DNA of 64,000 nucleotides, from the NCBI RefSeq assembly GCF_016899855.1, contig NZ_JACJJG010000006.1, positions 1 to 64,000 on the forward strand. Reading direction: 5' to 3'. The notes under the pieces are model-generated. The model was not told the origin of the DNA. It saw nothing but the letters and a program-made list of their open reading frames with translations, and ran no database searches. Source of the stretch: Marseilla massiliensis (lineage in GTDB: Bacteria; Bacteroidota; Bacteroidia; Bacteroidales; Bacteroidaceae). The position numbers and the translations under genes were made by a program. Positions 17,237-28,617 of this stretch are shown one piece after another; position 1 is the stretch's first letter; every line of letters starts with the position of its first letter.

Positions 17237-17581
17237 TTAAAAATTAAGTCCACCTTTACGTGCTGCATCAGCCAATTCCTTTACTCGGCCATGATAAAGG
17301 TATCCGTTACGGTCGAACACGACCTTAGAGATTCCTGCTTCTACGGCCTTTTTAGCAATAAGCTCGCCTACCTTGGCAGCCTGCTCGCACTTCGGCATAG
17401 TCTCCATTCCGAGAGAAGACGCAGCTACCAATGTGTTGCCTGTGATATCATTGATTATCTGGACATAAATCTGTTTATTGCTGCGGAAAACACTCATCCT
17501 CGGACGTTCAGCCGTACCGTTTACACGCTTACGGATTCTGAACTTTATCTTAATACGTCTTTCTATTTTCTTTGTTGTCAT
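17237..17581 (-). CDS. rplR: 50S ribosomal protein L18
   Basis: 114 residues. The sequence [20 protein letters not shown] and the final [12 protein letters not shown] are typical. With L5 and L25-type proteins it binds 5S rRNA. It is followed by rpsE after 6 bases. Confidence 0.97.
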   Translation of the reverse strand: MTTKKIERRIKIKFRIRKRVNGTAERPRMSVFRSNKQIYVQIINDITGNTLVAASSLGMETMPKCEQAAKVGELIAKKAVEAGISKVVFDRNGYLYHGRVKELADAARKGGLNF

Positions 17582-17599
17582 AATCGTAAAATGTTAAAG

Positions 17600-18166
17600 T
17601 TACTTAGCAGCGGCAGTCTTACCAGACTTTCTGCGGATGACTTCGCCTTGGAACAATATACCTTTGCCTTTATAAGGTTCAGGCATACGGAAAGAACGGA
17701 TTTTTGCACAAATAAGTCCGAGCAATGCTTTATCGCATGATTCCAATATAATAACAGGGTTCTGATTACGTTCAGACTTGGTCTCAACTTTAACCTCGCT
17801 TGGCAATTGGATGAAAATCGGGTGGGTATATCCTAAAGCGAACTCTATGATATTTCCTTGATTTGAAACTCGATAGCCGACACCGACAAGCTCAAGCACT
17901 TTCTTATATCCTTCGCTTACACCTACAACCATGTTGTTGACAAGTGCACGGTAAAGACCGTGGAAGGCTTGCTTCTGCTTATAATTTACAGGACTGTTCT
18001 CGTCAATTTCAAACAATATGTGATTATCTTCTATCTTGACGATAATCGAAGAGTCTACTTTCTGAGAAAGCTCTCCCTTCGGGCCCTTTACATTTACAAC
18101 GTTGTTATTGAGAGTTACCGTAACTCCAGCCGGAATACTAATTGGTAATTTTCCTATTCTTGACAT
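17600..18166 (-). CDS. rplF: 50S ribosomal protein L6
   Basis: 188 residues from the ATG at 18166 (MSRIGKLPISIPAGVTV). This start has a good GGAGG ribosome binding site a few bases upstream. The in-frame upstream Met (18211) would overlap rpsH and add residues absent from the family. Two L6 repeats follow, ending PEPYKGKGILFQGEVIRRK. It binds near the sarcin-ricin loop. Confidence 0.97.
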   Translation of the reverse strand: MSRIGKLPISIPAGVTVTLNNNVVNVKGPKGELSQKVDSSIIVKIEDNHILFEIDENSPVNYKQKQAFHGLYRALVNNMVVGVSEGYKKVLELVGVGYRVSNQGNIIEFALGYTHPIFIQLPSEVKVETKSERNQNPVIILESCDKALLGLICAKIRSFRMPEPYKGKGILFQGEVIRRKSGKTAAAK

Positions 18167-18182
18167 ATCTTTTTCCTCCCAA

Positions 18183-18578
18183 TTAATATACGAAACAAAG
18201 TACTTCACCACCGATCTTAAGAGCGGCAGCTTCCTTGTCTGTCATTACACCTTTGGATGTAGATATAATCGCAATACCCAATCCGTTGATAACTCTCGGC
18301 ATATCCTTATAACCGGTATACTTACGCAAACCCGGTGTTGAAACCCTCTTCAAGCACCTTATTGCGTTTTCCTTGGTTGCGGGGTCATACTTAAGCGCAA
18401 CCTTAATGGTTCCCTGGGGGCCATCCTCTATAAACTTGTAGTTAAGGATGTAGCCTTTCTCGAAGAGAATCTTCGTAATCTCTTTCTTCAAGTTTGAAGC
18501 CGGTACTTCGACAACACGGTGATGAGCCATGATGGCGTTTCTCAACCTCGTCAGATAATCTGCTATTGGATCTGTCAT
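18183..18578 (-). CDS. rpsH: 30S ribosomal protein S8
   Basis: 131 residues; MTDPIADYLTRLRNAIMAHH at the start and GIAIISTSKGVMTDKEA near the end are diagnostic. It binds the central domain of 16S rRNA. In E. coli S8 represses the spc operon by binding its mRNA near rplE; whether that applies here is not visible. A 61-base gap separates it from rpsN. Confidence 0.97.
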   Translation of the reverse strand: MTDPIADYLTRLRNAIMAHHRVVEVPASNLKKEITKILFEKGYILNYKFIEDGPQGTIKVALKYDPATKENAIRCLKRVSTPGLRKYTGYKDMPRVINGLGIAIISTSKGVMTDKEAAALKIGGEVLCFVY

Positions 18579-18639
18579 AATATAATTGTTTAATTAATCG
18601 GGACTACCCCGACAATATTAAATAAATTTCTCTGAATGC

Positions 18640-18942
18640 TTACCAACTTGCCTTCTTCACGCCTGGAATGAGACCAGCTGATGCCATCTCGCGGAACTGG
18701 ATACGTGAAAGGCCGAATTGACGTATATAGCCCTTTGGACGTCCAGTTATCTTGCAACGGTTATGCAAGCGGATTGGGTTTGCATTACGCGGAATGCTCT
18801 GCAGCTTGCGCGCTGCATCATAAGCCTCGGCAGGATCATTGGTTGTAGCGATGATTTTCTTAAGAGCCGCACGCTTCTCAGCATATCTTGCGACCAGTTT
18901 AGCACGCTTTACCTCACGGGCTTTCATTGATTCTTTTGCCAT
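18640..18942 (-). CDS. rpsN: 30S ribosomal protein S14 (long, zinc-free type)
   Basis: 100 residues, the long form resembling E. coli S14 (101), without the CxxC zinc ribbon of the 61-residue form. The C-terminal signature is [20 protein letters not shown] followed by [14 protein letters not shown]. It starts 5 bases after rplE. Confidence 0.97.
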   Translation of the reverse strand: MAKESMKAREVKRAKLVARYAEKRAALKKIIATTNDPAEAYDAARKLQSIPRNANPIRLHNRCKITGRPKGYIRQFGLSRIQFREMASAGLIPGVKKASW

Positions 18943-18947
18943 ATCTA

Positions 18948-19502
18948 TTAATCGTTTTTAGCGTTCTTGAAAGGTAAACCAAATGCCTTAAGGAGTGCGT
19001 AACCCTCTTCGTCTGTCTTAGCAGAAGTTACGAAGGTGATATTCATACCCTGAATCTTATCGATGGTGTCGATATTGATTTCCGGGAAGATTATCTGCTC
19101 CTGGATTCCGAGAGTATAGTTTCCACGTCCGTCAAACTTGCTTTCGATGCCCTTGAAGTCACGGATACGCGGAAGAGCGATACGGATAAGTCTCTCAAGG
19201 AACTCATACATACGCTCACGGCGCAATGTTACCATAACACCGATAGGCATCTTCTTACGAAGCTTGAAGTTGGCGATATCCTTCTTTGAATATGTAGCGA
19301 CAGCTTTCTGTCCTGTTATAGTGGTAATCTCATTGATAGCCACATCGATAATCTTCCTATCTTGCGTAGCATCACCGAGACCTTGATTTACCACGATTTT
19401 CTTCAGGACAGGAATCTGCATCTTTGAAGAATAATTAAACTGTTTTTGCAGCGCGGGAGCTATCGTCTCCGCATATACCTTCTTTAATTCAGCTGTATTC
19501 AT
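18948..19502 (-). CDS. rplE: 50S ribosomal protein L5
   Basis: 184 residues. The N-terminal region ([20 protein letters not shown]) and IPMGV-like [12 protein letters not shown] are typical. It binds 5S rRNA and the P-site tRNA side of the central protuberance. Its ATG overlaps the rplX stop by one base (TAATG), which indicates coupled translation. Confidence 0.97.
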   Translation of the reverse strand: MNTAELKKVYAETIAPALQKQFNYSSKMQIPVLKKIVVNQGLGDATQDRKIIDVAINEITTITGQKAVATYSKKDIANFKLRKKMPIGVMVTLRRERMYEFLERLIRIALPRIRDFKGIESKFDGRGNYTLGIQEQIIFPEINIDTIDKIQGMNITFVTSAKTDEEGYALLKAFGLPFKNAKND

Positions 19503-19822
19503 TATTTAATTTCCTCCCCTGATTTTTTTGCGATACGAATCTTCTTGCCATCTTCCGTTCGCTTGATGGCGATACGAGTAGCCTTACCGCTCTTCGGGTC
19601 AACCAGGCTCAAGTTGGAGACATGTATCGGAGCCTCCTGCTTAATTATACCACCCTGCGGATATTTAGCGCTGGGCTTCATGTTCTTGGACACCATGTTG
19701 ATGCCCTCGACAATTGCGCGCTGCTTCTCCACCAAAACCTTAAGCACCTTTCCGGTCTTGCCTTTGTCCTCACCGGCCAAGACAATCACCGTGTCATTTT
19801 TCTTTATATGTAACTTGTTCAT
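19502..19822 (-). CDS. rplX: 50S ribosomal protein L24
   Basis: 106 residues with the KOW motif ([20 protein letters not shown], residues 9-28) and the [17 protein letters not shown] segment. It is an assembly initiator of the 50S subunit near the tunnel exit. It overlaps rplE by one base. Confidence 0.97.
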   Translation of the reverse strand: MNKLHIKKNDTVIVLAGEDKGKTGKVLKVLVEKQRAIVEGINMVSKNMKPSAKYPQGGIIKQEAPIHVSNLSLVDPKSGKATRIAIKRTEDGKKIRIAKKSGEEIK

Positions 19823-19841
19823 TACTTAATCACTTTAAATG

Positions 19842-20207
19842 TTAGAGAACCTCTGGTGCCAAAGAAACGACTTTCATGTTAACTGCACGGAGCTCACGGG
19901 CTACCGGACCGAAAATACGGCTTCCGCGAAGTTCTCCTGCATTATTCAGCAACACACAAGCATTATCGTCAAAACGGATGTATGAGCCGTCAGCACGACG
20001 AATCTCTTTCTTTGTGCGAACAATCAAAGCCTTAGATACTGCACCCTTTTTCAAATCACTTGACGGAATGACGCTCTTGACAGCAACGACAATAACGTCA
20101 CCAACACTTGCATAACGACGGCGCGTACCACCCAATACACGTATGCAAAGAGCTTCACGTGCACCGCTGTTATCACATACTGTAAGTCTTGATTCTGCCT
20201 GTATCAT
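19842..20207 (-). CDS. rplN: 50S ribosomal protein L14
   Basis: 121 residues, [20 protein letters not shown] at the N terminus and [11 protein letters not shown] near the C terminus. It forms an inter-subunit bridge with 16S rRNA. It starts 2 bases after rpsQ. Confidence 0.97.
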   Translation of the reverse strand: MIQAESRLTVCDNSGAREALCIRVLGGTRRRYASVGDVIVVAVKSVIPSSDLKKGAVSKALIVRTKKEIRRADGSYIRFDDNACVLLNNAGELRGSRIFGPVARELRAVNMKVVSLAPEVL

Positions 20208-20209
20208 AA

Positions 20210-20467
20210 TTACTTAGCTTTTTCAATTATTTGAACTAATCTCCATCTCTTTGTCTTACTCAAAGGACGGGTTTCCATAATGAGCACTGTATCACCTACA
20301 TTAGCCTCATTCTTCTCATCATGTGCATGGTACTTCTTTGTCTTCTGGACAAACTTACCATATATTGGGTGCATCTCCTTGAACTTAGCTGCAATAACAA
20401 TGGTTTTATCCATCTTGTTGCTGATAACGACACCCGTTCTTGTCTTTCTTAAATTTCTCTTTTCCAT
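20210..20467 (-). CDS. rpsQ: 30S ribosomal protein S17
   Basis: 85 residues from the ATG at 20467 ([20 protein letters not shown]). An in-frame ATG at 20476 would add only MVQ; the shorter form matches the family and leaves an 11-base space from rpmC. It has the OB fold with [19 protein letters not shown]. It binds 16S rRNA early in assembly. Confidence 0.95.
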   Translation of the reverse strand: MEKRNLRKTRTGVVISNKMDKTIVIAAKFKEMHPIYGKFVQKTKKYHAHDEKNEANVGDTVLIMETRPLSKTKRWRLVQIIEKAK

Positions 20468-20478
20468 CTGAACCATTG

Positions 20479-20673
20479 TTATTTATTAAGCTCTCTTTGA
20501 CGAAGAACTGTTTTCATGCGTGCTATATCACGACGAGCGGCCTTAATCTGAGATGGATTCTCCAGCGGCGTGATTGCGTGATTCAACTTCATCTGATGGT
20601 ATTTCGCAACCTCTGCCTCTAACCTTTCAACCAAATCCTTGGTTTCGAGCTCTCTTATTTCTTTAATCTTCAT
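20479..20673 (-). CDS. rpmC: 50S ribosomal protein L29
   Basis: 64 residues, two long helices ([20 protein letters not shown] and the C-terminal half with [18 protein letters not shown]). It is located at the tunnel exit, where it helps bind trigger factor and SRP. It is separated by 2 bases from rplP. Confidence 0.96.
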   Translation of the reverse strand: MKIKEIRELETKDLVERLEAEVAKYHQMKLNHAITPLENPSQIKAARRDIARMKTVLRQRELNK

Positions 20674-20675
20674 AA

Positions 20676-21104
20676 TTAAGCGTTTTTATCGTAATCACGT
20701 CTAACAACAAATTTTGTCTTTACAGGCAACTTCTGTGCGGCAAGACGGAGAGCCTCCTTAGCCACGTCAAAAGAAACGCCTTCAACTTCGAAGAGAATAC
20801 GTCCAGGGGTCACAGGTGCCACCCAGCCAGCGGGATCACCCTTACCTTTACCCATTCGGACGTCAGCAGGTTTGCGTGTTATTGGTTTGTCAGGGAATAT
20901 ACGAATCCATACCTGACCTTCACGTTGCATATAACGATTGACTGCGACACGGGCAGCTTCTATCTGGCGGCTATCCAACCATTTAGCCTCAAGCGTCTTG
21001 ATACCAAATGAGCCGAAAGCCAATTGCGTACCTCTGTGGGCGTTGCCTTTATTGCCGCGCCCATCCTGAGGTCTTCTATATTTTACTCTTTTTGGCTGTA
21101 ACAT
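20676..21104 (-). CDS. rplP: 50S ribosomal protein L16
   Basis: 142 residues: [20 protein letters not shown] at the start, the conserved [20 protein letters not shown] loop in the middle. L16 positions A-site tRNA. It starts 14 bases after rpsC. Confidence 0.97.
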   Translation of the reverse strand: MLQPKRVKYRRPQDGRGNKGNAHRGTQLAFGSFGIKTLEAKWLDSRQIEAARVAVNRYMQREGQVWIRIFPDKPITRKPADVRMGKGKGDPAGWVAPVTPGRILFEVEGVSFDVAKEALRLAAQKLPVKTKFVVRRDYDKNA

Positions 21105-21118
21105 GATAGCTTCTTTCT

Positions 21119-21838
21119 TTAACGGTTATTGTTCCTCTTACGATTAACTCTTGATTTGCCGTTAGTACGTCCGCTCTGCTTTTCCTGAGCGAATGTCATG
21201 GTAAGATCACGCTTACCGTATACTTCGCCACGGCAGATCCAGACCTTAATACCTAACAAGCCGACCTTAGTAAGGGCCTCTGCCTGGCAATAGTCAATGT
21301 CCGCACGGAATGTATGCAGAGGAGTACGTCCCTCCTTATACATCTCCTTACGAGCCATCTCGGCACCATTAAGACGTCCTGTTATTTGAACCTTAATACC
21401 TTCGGCTCCGGCACGCATCGTATTAGCTACAGCCATCTTTATTGCACGGCGATAAGCTATCTTACCCTCAACCTGTCGTGCAATGTTATTAGCTACGATT
21501 GTTGCATCAAGCTCAGGTTTCTTTACTTCGAATATATTGATTTGAATCTCCTTATCGTAGAGTTTCTTCAACTCTTCCTTCAATTTGTCTACATCCTGGC
21601 CGCCCTTACCTATTACAAGACCTGGACGTGCCGTGCAAATGGTGATCGTGACAAGTTTCAGCGTACGCTCAATGACGATACGAGATACACTGGCTTTAGC
21701 CAGACGTTCGTTCAGGTATTTACGGATCTTCATATCCTCAACGAGGTTGTCTCCAAAGTTCTTGCCTCCGAACCAATTTGAGTCCCAACCTCTAACAATA
21801 CCGAGACGGTTACTTATCGGATTAACTTTCTGTCCCAT
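21119..21838 (-). CDS. rpsC: 30S ribosomal protein S3
   Basis: 239 residues. It has [20 protein letters not shown] at the start, a KH domain with [16 protein letters not shown] (about 75-95), a C-terminal domain with [12 protein letters not shown], and a basic tail. It forms part of the mRNA entry channel with helicase activity. It starts 8 bases after rplV. Confidence 0.97.
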   Translation of the reverse strand: MGQKVNPISNRLGIVRGWDSNWFGGKNFGDNLVEDMKIRKYLNERLAKASVSRIVIERTLKLVTITICTARPGLVIGKGGQDVDKLKEELKKLYDKEIQINIFEVKKPELDATIVANNIARQVEGKIAYRRAIKMAVANTMRAGAEGIKVQITGRLNGAEMARKEMYKEGRTPLHTFRADIDYCQAEALTKVGLLGIKVWICRGEVYGKRDLTMTFAQEKQSGRTNGKSRVNRKRNNNR

Positions 21839-21846
21839 TCTGCTTT

Positions 21847-22251
21847 TTATTTTTCGTCATTAGTTTTGGCATCAACAAACAAAGTCACGTGATTACTGCG
21901 CTTGCGAATCCTGTAACCGCGTCCTTGCGGAGCCGGCCTCATACGCTTCATGGTAACGCCTTCATCAACAAAAACTTTTGATATATAGAGTTCGCCGTCT
22001 TCTGCTTTGCGGTCATTCTTAACTTCCCAGTTTGCGATGGCAGAGCGGAGAAGCTTCTCTACGTCGGCTGCAGCAGCCTTCTTCGAGAATCTCAAGATGC
22101 CAAGAGCACGATTAACCTCCATTCCGCGGATCATGTCAACGACATAACGCATTTTACGCGGAGAAGAAGGCACGCCTTTAAGCTTTGCGAAGTACAATGT
22201 CTTGCGGGCTTCTTTCATTTTTTCAGCCGCTATCTTTTTTCTTGCTCCCAT
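21847..22251 (-). CDS. rplV: 50S ribosomal protein L22
   Basis: 134 residues; the [20 protein letters not shown] region and the beta-hairpin with [20 protein letters not shown], whose loop lines the exit tunnel. No deletion in the macrolide-resistance loop is evident by eye. A 34-base gap precedes it. Confidence 0.97.
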   Translation of the reverse strand: MGARKKIAAEKMKEARKTLYFAKLKGVPSSPRKMRYVVDMIRGMEVNRALGILRFSKKAAAADVEKLLRSAIANWEVKNDRKAEDGELYISKVFVDEGVTMKRMRPAPQGRGYRIRKRSNHVTLFVDAKTNDEK

Positions 22252-22285
22252 TATATTATCTTTTTATTTTCAATGGTTTGCCTGT

Positions 22286-22552
22286 TTACTTCTTATTACC
22301 TGCGTGTCCTCCGAAGCGGCGAGTCAATGAAAACTCACCAAGCTTGTGGCCAACCATGTTCTCGGTAATGTAAACAGGGATAAATTTGTTTCCGTTATGA
22401 ACTGCAACAGTGTGACCTACGAAATCAGGAGAAATCACTGATGCTCTGGCCCATGTCTTAACGACACTCTTCTTGCCACTCTCGTTCATCGCGAGAATCT
22501 TCTTTTCAAGCGACACGTTGATATATGGACCTTTTTTTAATGAACGACTCAT
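22286..22552 (-). CDS. rpsS: 30S ribosomal protein S19
   Basis: 88 residues: [20 protein letters not shown] and the C-terminal [17 protein letters not shown]. With S13 it caps the 30S head. It is 17 bases from rplB. Confidence 0.97.
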   Translation of the reverse strand: MSRSLKKGPYINVSLEKKILAMNESGKKSVVKTWARASVISPDFVGHTVAVHNGNKFIPVYITENMVGHKLGEFSLTRRFGGHAGNKK

Positions 22553-22569
22553 AATTTACTCTTGTTAAC

Positions 22570-23397
22570 TTATTTTTTATTAGCTCTTTCAATGATATAC
22601 TTGTTAGAAAGCTTCTTCGGTGCCCTCGTCTTAAGACCTTTAGCATACAAGCCCTTACGTGAACGGGGATGTCCTCCGGACTGACGTCCTTCACCACCAC
22701 CCATCGGGTGATCATGCGGGTTCATGACAACACCACGGTTGTGAGGACGACGGCCAAGCCAACGAGAACGTCCGGCCTTACCAGACTGTTCAAGAGCATG
22801 ATCCGAGTTACCAACACTACCTATAGTAGCTTTACAAGCGCTCAATATCTGGCGTGTTTCACCAGAAGGGAGCTTAACAACGCAATAACTGCCTTCACGA
22901 GAAGTCAACTGAGCAAAATTACCAGCCGAACGAACGAGCAACGCACCCTGCCCCGGACGTAATTCTATATTGTGAATCACTGTACCAACGGGAATGTTTG
23001 CCAAAGGAAGCGCATTACCAATCTCTGGCGCCGCGTCCTTTCCAGACATCAGGGTTGCACCTACCTGCAGTCCGTTAGGAGCAATAATGTAACGTTTTTC
23101 ACCATCTGCATAATACAACAAAGCAATACGTGCCGAGCGGTTCGGATCGTATTCTATTGTCTTCACTACAGCAGGAACACCATCTTTCTCACGTTTAAAG
23201 TCGATTAAACGATACTTTCTCTTATGACCGCCACCGATGTAGCGCATTGTCATTTTTCCAGTATTGTTTCGACCGCCGGTAGAACGTTTACCGTAAACGA
23301 GAGACTTCTCTGGTACGGATGCAGTAATCTCCTCGAACGTACCAATAATCTTGTGTCTTTGACCCGGGGTTACCGGTTTAAATTTACGTACTGCCAT
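22570..23397 (-). CDS. rplB: 50S ribosomal protein L2
   Basis: 275 residues. It begins [17 protein letters not shown] and has the C-terminal [18 protein letters not shown], which contains the His near the peptidyl transferase centre. It is required for subunit association. It is separated by 9 bases from rplW. Confidence 0.98.
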   Translation of the reverse strand: MAVRKFKPVTPGQRHKIIGTFEEITASVPEKSLVYGKRSTGGRNNTGKMTMRYIGGGHKRKYRLIDFKREKDGVPAVVKTIEYDPNRSARIALLYYADGEKRYIIAPNGLQVGATLMSGKDAAPEIGNALPLANIPVGTVIHNIELRPGQGALLVRSAGNFAQLTSREGSYCVVKLPSGETRQILSACKATIGSVGNSDHALEQSGKAGRSRWLGRRPHNRGVVMNPHDHPMGGGEGRQSGGHPRSRKGLYAKGLKTRAPKKLSNKYIIERANKK

Positions 23398-23406
23398 TTT
23401 TTATTT

Positions 23407-23700
23407 TCAAATATTGCTGTAAAAATCAATTGTATCGCCCTCCTTAAGAGTAACGATTGCCTTCTTAAATGCGTTCTTCTGGCCCCTGATCAGTCCGGCC
23501 TTGGTATAGCGGCTCGAGCGCTTACCTGCATAGCGCATCGTATTAACGTCTTCAACCGTAACGTTATACAAATCCTCGACTTCTTTCTTTATTTGGAGTT
23601 TGTTAGCCTCAGGACGAACAACGAAGCCGTAACGGTTTGGTCGCTTGTCTGTAATCTTGGTCATCTTCTCAGTGACCAACGGTTTTATTATAAATGCCAT
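23407..23700 (-). CDS. rplW: 50S ribosomal protein L23
   Basis: 97 residues; IIKPLVTEKMTKITDKRPNR at the N terminus and NTMRYAGKRSSRYTK near the middle. It sits at the tunnel exit and docks trigger factor and SRP. It is 16 bases after rplD. Confidence 0.97.
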   Translation of the reverse strand: MAFIIKPLVTEKMTKITDKRPNRYGFVVRPEANKLQIKKEVEDLYNVTVEDVNTMRYAGKRSSRYTKAGLIRGQKNAFKKAIVTLKEGDTIDFYSNI

Positions 23701-23716
23701 ATTTACCTTTCTCCTT

Positions 23717-24346
23717 TTACTTGTTCAAGATTTCATCGATTATCTTCAGCGAGTTTTCAGTCATGACAAGAACATCAGCATCCAAAACCTTATAGGTATT
23801 GAGTGATGACGCCATCATAACTTCTGCACGCTGCAAATTTCGAGCCGACAAATATACGTTTTTATTTGATTCCGGCAAAACGAAAAGCAGTTTCTTACCG
23901 TCAACTTTAAGATTTTTAGTAATATTTACAAAATCTTTTGTCTTCGGAGCGTCCAAATTGAAATCTTCTACTACAACAATGGCATCTTCCTTAGCCTTAT
24001 AAGACAAAGCGCTCTTACGTGCAAGAACGGTTACTTTATGGTTCAGCTTAATGCTATAGTCGCGGGGCGTCGGACCGAACACACGGCCACCACCCTTAAG
24101 CAACGGAGAATTGATGTCACCACGACGTGCACCACCGCCACCCTTCTGACGACCAAGCTTACGTGTAGAACCTGCATGCTCACTTCTTTCCTTAGCCTTA
24201 GCCGTACCCTGGCGCAAGCTTGCCATGTAACGCTTAACGTCAAGATAAAGAACGTGGTCGTTGGGTTCAATTCCGAAGACAGATTCGTTTAACGTAACCT
24301 TTCTTCCGGTGTTTTCACCTTTGATATTTAATACGTTAATTTCCAT
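23717..24346 (-). CDS. rplD: 50S ribosomal protein L4
   Basis: 209 residues (L4/L1e family) with the extended loop [20 protein letters not shown] that reaches the exit tunnel. In E. coli L4 represses the S10 operon; a comparable mechanism is not shown here. Its ATG overlaps the rplC stop by one base. Confidence 0.97.
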   Translation of the reverse strand: MEINVLNIKGENTGRKVTLNESVFGIEPNDHVLYLDVKRYMASLRQGTAKAKERSEHAGSTRKLGRQKGGGGARRGDINSPLLKGGGRVFGPTPRDYSIKLNHKVTVLARKSALSYKAKEDAIVVVEDFNLDAPKTKDFVNITKNLKVDGKKLLFVLPESNKNVYLSARNLQRAEVMMASSLNTYKVLDADVLVMTENSLKIIDEILNK

Positions 24347-24960
24347 TATTTCTCAATTAAAACGGTTGAACCTTTGCAACCAGCAACACTACCTTTCACA
24401 AGGATGAGGTTATGCTCCGGTATTACTTTTAACACTCTGAGGTTCTGAGTTGTTACCCTATCGCCTCCCATTTGGCCTGCCATGCGCATTCCCTTGAATA
24501 CCTTTGCAGGATAAGAACATGCACCGATTGAACCCGGCTTACGCGCACGGTCGTCCTGACCGTGAGTGCTTTGGCCTACACCGCCGAAGCCATGACGCTT
24601 CATTACACCTTGGAAGCCCTTACCCTTTGACGTACCTACAACGTCTACGAAGGTAGAATCGTTGAAGATATCAACGGTGATTACGTCACCAAGGTTGTAC
24701 TCTTCATCAAATTTGAACTCGGCCAAGTGTCTCTTCGGTGTTGTTCCAGCCTTCTTGAATACGCCCATCATAGGCTTTGTGGTGTTCTTTTCCTTTGCTT
24801 CACCAAAGCCTAATTGAACAGCCTTGTAACCGTCCTTCTCAACGGTCTTGACCTGGGTAACAACACAAGGACCAGCTTCGATAACAGTGCACGGCACATT
24901 CTTGCCGTCGGCACTGAAAACGGATGTCATTCCGATTTTTCTTCCAATTAATCCTGGCAT
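24346..24960 (-). CDS. rplC: 50S ribosomal protein L3
   Basis: 204 residues: [20 protein letters not shown] and the central [20 protein letters not shown] loop, which includes the glutamine region methylated in E. coli. It is one of the first proteins in 50S assembly. It overlaps rplD by one base. Confidence 0.97.
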   Translation of the reverse strand: MPGLIGRKIGMTSVFSADGKNVPCTVIEAGPCVVTQVKTVEKDGYKAVQLGFGEAKEKNTTKPMMGVFKKAGTTPKRHLAEFKFDEEYNLGDVITVDIFNDSTFVDVVGTSKGKGFQGVMKRHGFGGVGQSTHGQDDRARKPGSIGACSYPAKVFKGMRMAGQMGGDRVTTQNLRVLKVIPEHNLILVKGSVAGCKGSTVLIEK

Positions 24961-24983
24961 TTCAATTAATATTAAAAATTATA

Positions 24984-25289
24984 CTATACTTTGATTTCAA
25001 CCTCAACACCGCTCGGCAACTCAAGTTTCATGAGTGCATCTACTGTTTTAGCCGTAGAGCTGTAAATGTCTATAAGGCGCTTGTAGTCGCTCAATTGGAA
25101 TTGCTCACGCGATTTCTTGTTTACGAAAGTACTACGGTTTACGGTGTAAATTCTCTTGTGTGTCGGCAGTGGAATAGGACCACTTACAATAGCTCCCGTT
25201 GCCTTTACCGCCTTCACGATCTTTTCTGCTGACTTGTCTACCAATTTGTGGTCGTAAGACTTCAGCTTGATTCTGATTTTCTGACTCAT
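24984..25289 (-). CDS. rpsJ: 30S ribosomal protein S10
   Basis: 101 residues with [20 protein letters not shown] and the long loop [21 protein letters not shown]10 acts in the 30S head and, as NusE, in antitermination with NusB/NusG. It follows fusA directly because tuf is not in this block; a 97-base leader holds a possible hairpin (25328-25368). Confidence 0.97.
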   Translation of the reverse strand: MSQKIRIKLKSYDHKLVDKSAEKIVKAVKATGAIVSGPIPLPTHKRIYTVNRSTFVNKKSREQFQLSDYKRLIDIYSSTAKTVDALMKLELPSGVEVEIKV

Positions 25290-25327
25290 GTTTTTTAATT
25301 TATTATTTTAAATTAATTACAAGAGAA

Positions 25328-25368
25328 GAGGTACGCCCGTTAAGAGTCATTCGCTAACGTGACGCCTC
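25328..25368 (-). other. Possible hairpin in the fusA-rpsJ spacer
   Basis: GAGG (25328-25331) can pair with CCTC (25365-25368) and CGTTA (25338-25342) with TAACG (25355-25359), giving an interrupted stem. This is where an S10-operon leader would lie. Pairing is by eye only. Confidence 0.35.
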
Positions 25369-25386
25369 GTTCTCCTGTTTATTTGA

Positions 25387-27504
25387 TTATACCAAATCTA
25401 CACGGCCCTTGATTTCCTCGAGCACAGCCTTAGCGATTGTGCTTGATACAGGCGCGTGGTGATCATACTCCATAGAGCTCGTTGCACGGCCGGAAGTAAT
25501 GGTACGAAGTGCCGTTACGTATCCGAACATCTCAGCCAATGGAACCATTGCCTTGATTATACGTGCACCACTACGGGTCTCGTCCATACCTTCTACTTGA
25601 CCACGACGCTTGTTCAGGTCACCGATTACATCACCCATGTTCTCCTCCGGAGTAACGACCTCGAGCTTCATGATAGGCTCCATCAACACCGGACCTGCCT
25701 TAACGCACGCGTTCTTGTAAGCATTGATAGCTGCGATCTCGAATGACAACTGGTCAGAGTCTACCGGGTGGAAAGAACCGTCAAGCAACGTAACCTTGAG
25801 GCTGTCCATAGGATATCCGCCAAGCACGCCACTCTTCATTGCAGACTCAAAACCTTTCTGGACAGAGGGGATAAACTCCTTGGGGATGTTACCACCCTTA
25901 ACCTCGTTGATGAACTGCAATCCGCCCTCTTTGTAATCCTCGTCAATCGGGCCAACGTTTACAATAATGTCAGCAAACTTACCACGACCACCGCTCTGCT
26001 TCTTGTAAACCTCACGCAGGTTGACAGTCTTGGTGATAGCCTCCTTATAGTTAACCTGAGGCTTACCTTGGTTACACTCAACCTTGAACTCTCTCTTCAG
26101 ACGGTCGAGAATAATGTCGAGGTGAAGCTCACCCATACCAGAGATAACGGTCTGGCCACTCTGTTCGTCTGTATGTACAGTGAAGGTTGGGTCTTCCTCT
26201 GCAAGCTTAGCAAGACCGATACCAAGCTTATCAACGTCAGCCTGGCTCTTCGGCTCAACTGCAATACCGATAACCGGATCCGGGAATGTGATTGACTCGA
26301 GCACAATAGGATGAGCCTCATCACAAAGAGTATCGCCAGTACGTATATCCTTGAAACCTACGCCGGCACCGATATCACCTGCATCGATAACTTCCATAGG
26401 AACCTGCTTATTTGAGTTCATCTGGAACAGACGGCTTACGCGCTCTTTCTTACCTGAACGTGTATTGTAAAGATAAGAACCAGCCTCAACCTTACCTGAA
26501 TAAACGCGGAAGAACACCAAACGGCCTACATACGGGTCAGTTGCAATCTTGAACGCAAGAGCAGAAGTAGGTTCTGTCTCTGACGGCTTGCGATCCTCCT
26601 CCTCACCTGTAACAGGATTGGTTCCAACGATGTTAGGAGTATCGAGAGGCGAAGGCAAGAATGCGCATACATAGTCAAGCAAGGTCTGCACACCCTTATT
26701 CTTGAATGACGAACCGCAAAGCATTGGGGTGCACTGCATTGACAGTGTTCCTTTACGGATAGCTGCGATTATTTCCTCCTCTGTAATAGAGTTGGGGTCT
26801 TCAAAATATTTCTCCATCAGGGCCTCATCGTACTCAGCCGCACTTTCGAGAAGCTTTCCACGCCACTCTTCAGCCTCGTCCTTAAGATCTTCAGGAATAT
26901 CGTCTATCTCATACTCAGCGCCCATAGTCTCATCATGCCAATAGATAGCCTTCATTTTGATGAGGTCTACAAGTCCCTTAAAGGTCTCTTCACTACCAAT
27001 AGGCACAACCAAAGACACAGGGTTAGCGCCGAGAACATCCTTCATCTGGCGGAGAACGTCAAAATAGTCTGCACCTGAGCGGTCCATCTTATTGACGTAG
27101 CCAAGACGTGGAACGTTATACTTGTCTGCCTGGCGCCATACAGTCTCCGACTGAGGCTGAACACCACCTACGGCACAGTAGGTAGCAACCGCACCGTCAA
27201 GCACACGCAAAGAGCGCTCTACTTCGGCGGTAAAGTCAACGTGTCCCGGAGTATCAATCAAGTTAATCTTGAATTGCTTGTTGTCATAGTGCCAATAGCA
27301 TGTGGTGGCAGCAGAGGTAATGGTAATACCACGCTCCTGCTCCTGTGCCATCCAGTCCATTGTAGCGGCACCGTCATGCACCTCGCCAATCTTGTGAGTC
27401 TTACCCGTATAGAACAGGATACGCTCAGAAGTTGTCGTCTTACCGGCATCAATGTGGGCCATGATACCGATATTGCGAGTCAAATGTAAATCTTGCTTTG
27501 CCAT
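25387..27504 (-). CDS. fusA: Elongation factor G
   Basis: 705 residues. GTPase driving ribosome translocation and, with RRF, recycling. G1 is AHIDAGKTT (17-25), followed by the switch region [16 protein letters not shown] and NKMD; domain IV carries [16 protein letters not shown]. Length and motifs fit the canonical factor rather than the tetracycline-protection or EF-G2 types. It lies between rpsG (24 bases) and rpsJ. Confidence 0.97.
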   Translation of the reverse strand: MAKQDLHLTRNIGIMAHIDAGKTTTSERILFYTGKTHKIGEVHDGAATMDWMAQEQERGITITSAATTCYWHYDNKQFKINLIDTPGHVDFTAEVERSLRVLDGAVATYCAVGGVQPQSETVWRQADKYNVPRLGYVNKMDRSGADYFDVLRQMKDVLGANPVSLVVPIGSEETFKGLVDLIKMKAIYWHDETMGAEYEIDDIPEDLKDEAEEWRGKLLESAAEYDEALMEKYFEDPNSITEEEIIAAIRKGTLSMQCTPMLCGSSFKNKGVQTLLDYVCAFLPSPLDTPNIVGTNPVTGEEEDRKPSETEPTSALAFKIATDPYVGRLVFFRVYSGKVEAGSYLYNTRSGKKERVSRLFQMNSNKQVPMEVIDAGDIGAGVGFKDIRTGDTLCDEAHPIVLESITFPDPVIGIAVEPKSQADVDKLGIGLAKLAEEDPTFTVHTDEQSGQTVISGMGELHLDIILDRLKREFKVECNQGKPQVNYKEAITKTVNLREVYKKQSGGRGKFADIIVNVGPIDEDYKEGGLQFINEVKGGNIPKEFIPSVQKGFESAMKSGVLGGYPMDSLKVTLLDGSFHPVDSDQLSFEIAAINAYKNACVKAGPVLMEPIMKLEVVTPEENMGDVIGDLNKRRGQVEGMDETRSGARIIKAMVPLAEMFGYVTALRTITSGRATSSMEYDHHAPVSSTIAKAVLEEIKGRVDLV

Positions 27505-27528
27505 GTTTCTTTTTACCTAACTATGTTG

Positions 27529-28005
27529 TTAAAACCTGAAGTGAGCAAATGCACGGTTAGCCTCAGCCATGCGGTGCATATCCTCCTTGCGCTTGAACGC
27601 GCCACCCTGATTGTTATAAGCATCCATGATTTCGGCAGCCAGCTTGTCCGCCATGGTCTTGCCACCACGTTTGCGTGCGAAGTTTATCATGTTCTTCATT
27701 GAGATGCTCTCCTTACGGTCAGGACGGATTTCTGTAGGAACCTGGAAGGTAGCACCACCAATACGGCGGCTCTTAACCTCTACCTGTGGAGTGATATTGT
27801 CAAGGGCAGTCTTCCATATCTCAAGAGCTGACTTTTCCTCGTTAGCCATCTTCTCCTTTACGGTATCCAATGCTTTGTAGAAGATTTCATAAGATGTATT
27901 CTTCTTTCCGTCATACATCAGATGATTAACGAACTTCGAGACCTTCTGGTCGTTGTAAACGGGATCCGGAAGGATCACACGCTTCTTTGGTTTTGCTTTT
28001 CTCAT
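27529..28005 (-). CDS. rpsG: 30S ribosomal protein S7
   Basis: 158 residues; [20 protein letters not shown] and the C-terminal NRAFAHFRF are typical. It is a primary binder of the 16S 3' domain. It is separated from rpsL by 148 bases, an unusually long spacer; in E. coli the rpsL-rpsG gap is the S7 repression target. Confidence 0.97.
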   Translation of the reverse strand: MRKAKPKKRVILPDPVYNDQKVSKFVNHLMYDGKKNTSYEIFYKALDTVKEKMANEEKSALEIWKTALDNITPQVEVKSRRIGGATFQVPTEIRPDRKESISMKNMINFARKRGGKTMADKLAAEIMDAYNNQGGAFKRKEDMHRMAEANRAFAHFRF

Positions 28006-28153
28006 TTCTCTTTTTGAAATTAATTCTGCATGGGGCTGTTCTCGTTCTTCAGCTTTCCCTCCGGAAACGCTTACTCAACCTTTATAACAAATCTCCAGCA
28101 AAACGATGATAAAAATGTCTATTGTGTCCTTAATTTATACTTTCAGGCTAATA

Positions 28154-28534
28154 TTATTTCTTTGCCTTAGGACGCTTTGCACCATACTTTGAACGGCGCT
28201 GTGTACGGTTAGCAACACCTGCGGTATCAAGTGTACCACGAACAATGTGATAACGCACACCGGGAAGGTCCTTTACACGACCGCCACGTACGAGTACAAT
28301 AGAGTGCTCCTGAAGGTTGTGGCCCTCTCCAGGAATGTAGGAGTTGACTTCCTTCTGGTTTGTCAGACGAACACGGGCAACTTTACGCATTGCCGAATTA
28401 GGTTTCTTCGGGGTTGTTGTGTAGACACGAACACATACGCCACGACGCTGAGGACATGAATCCAAAGCCGGCGATTTGCTCTTGTCAACAAGCGCCTTTC
28501 TACCTTTTCTTACCAATTGTTGAATTGTAGGCAT
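28154..28534 (-). CDS. rpsL: 30S ribosomal protein S12
   Basis: 126 residues; [20 protein letters not shown] at the start. The decoding-site loop [10 protein letters not shown] has both lysines, and [12 protein letters not shown] is intact, so none of the classic streptomycin-resistance substitutions is seen. It is the first gene of the str-S10-spc-alpha block, with promoter at 28618-28625. Confidence 0.97.
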   Translation of the reverse strand: MPTIQQLVRKGRKALVDKSKSPALDSCPQRRGVCVRVYTTTPKKPNSAMRKVARVRLTNQKEVNSYIPGEGHNLQEHSIVLVRGGRVKDLPGVRYHIVRGTLDTAGVANRTQRRSKYGAKRPKAKK

Positions 28535-28587
28535 TGTTGTTATTTTTTTTAGTTATATATTGTTTTTATTATTTTCTTGAATCCAAG

Positions 28588-28607
28588 ACGGCCAGGACAC
28601 AGGCCGT
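28588..28607 (-). other. Leader hairpin of the str operon
   Basis: ACGGCC and GGCCGT (28588-28593 and 28602-28607) form a 6-bp GC-rich stem with an 8-base loop immediately downstream of the predicted transcription start. It may protect the 5' end or take part in control. Confidence 0.5.
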
Positions 28608-28617
28608 ATTTGGGCTG

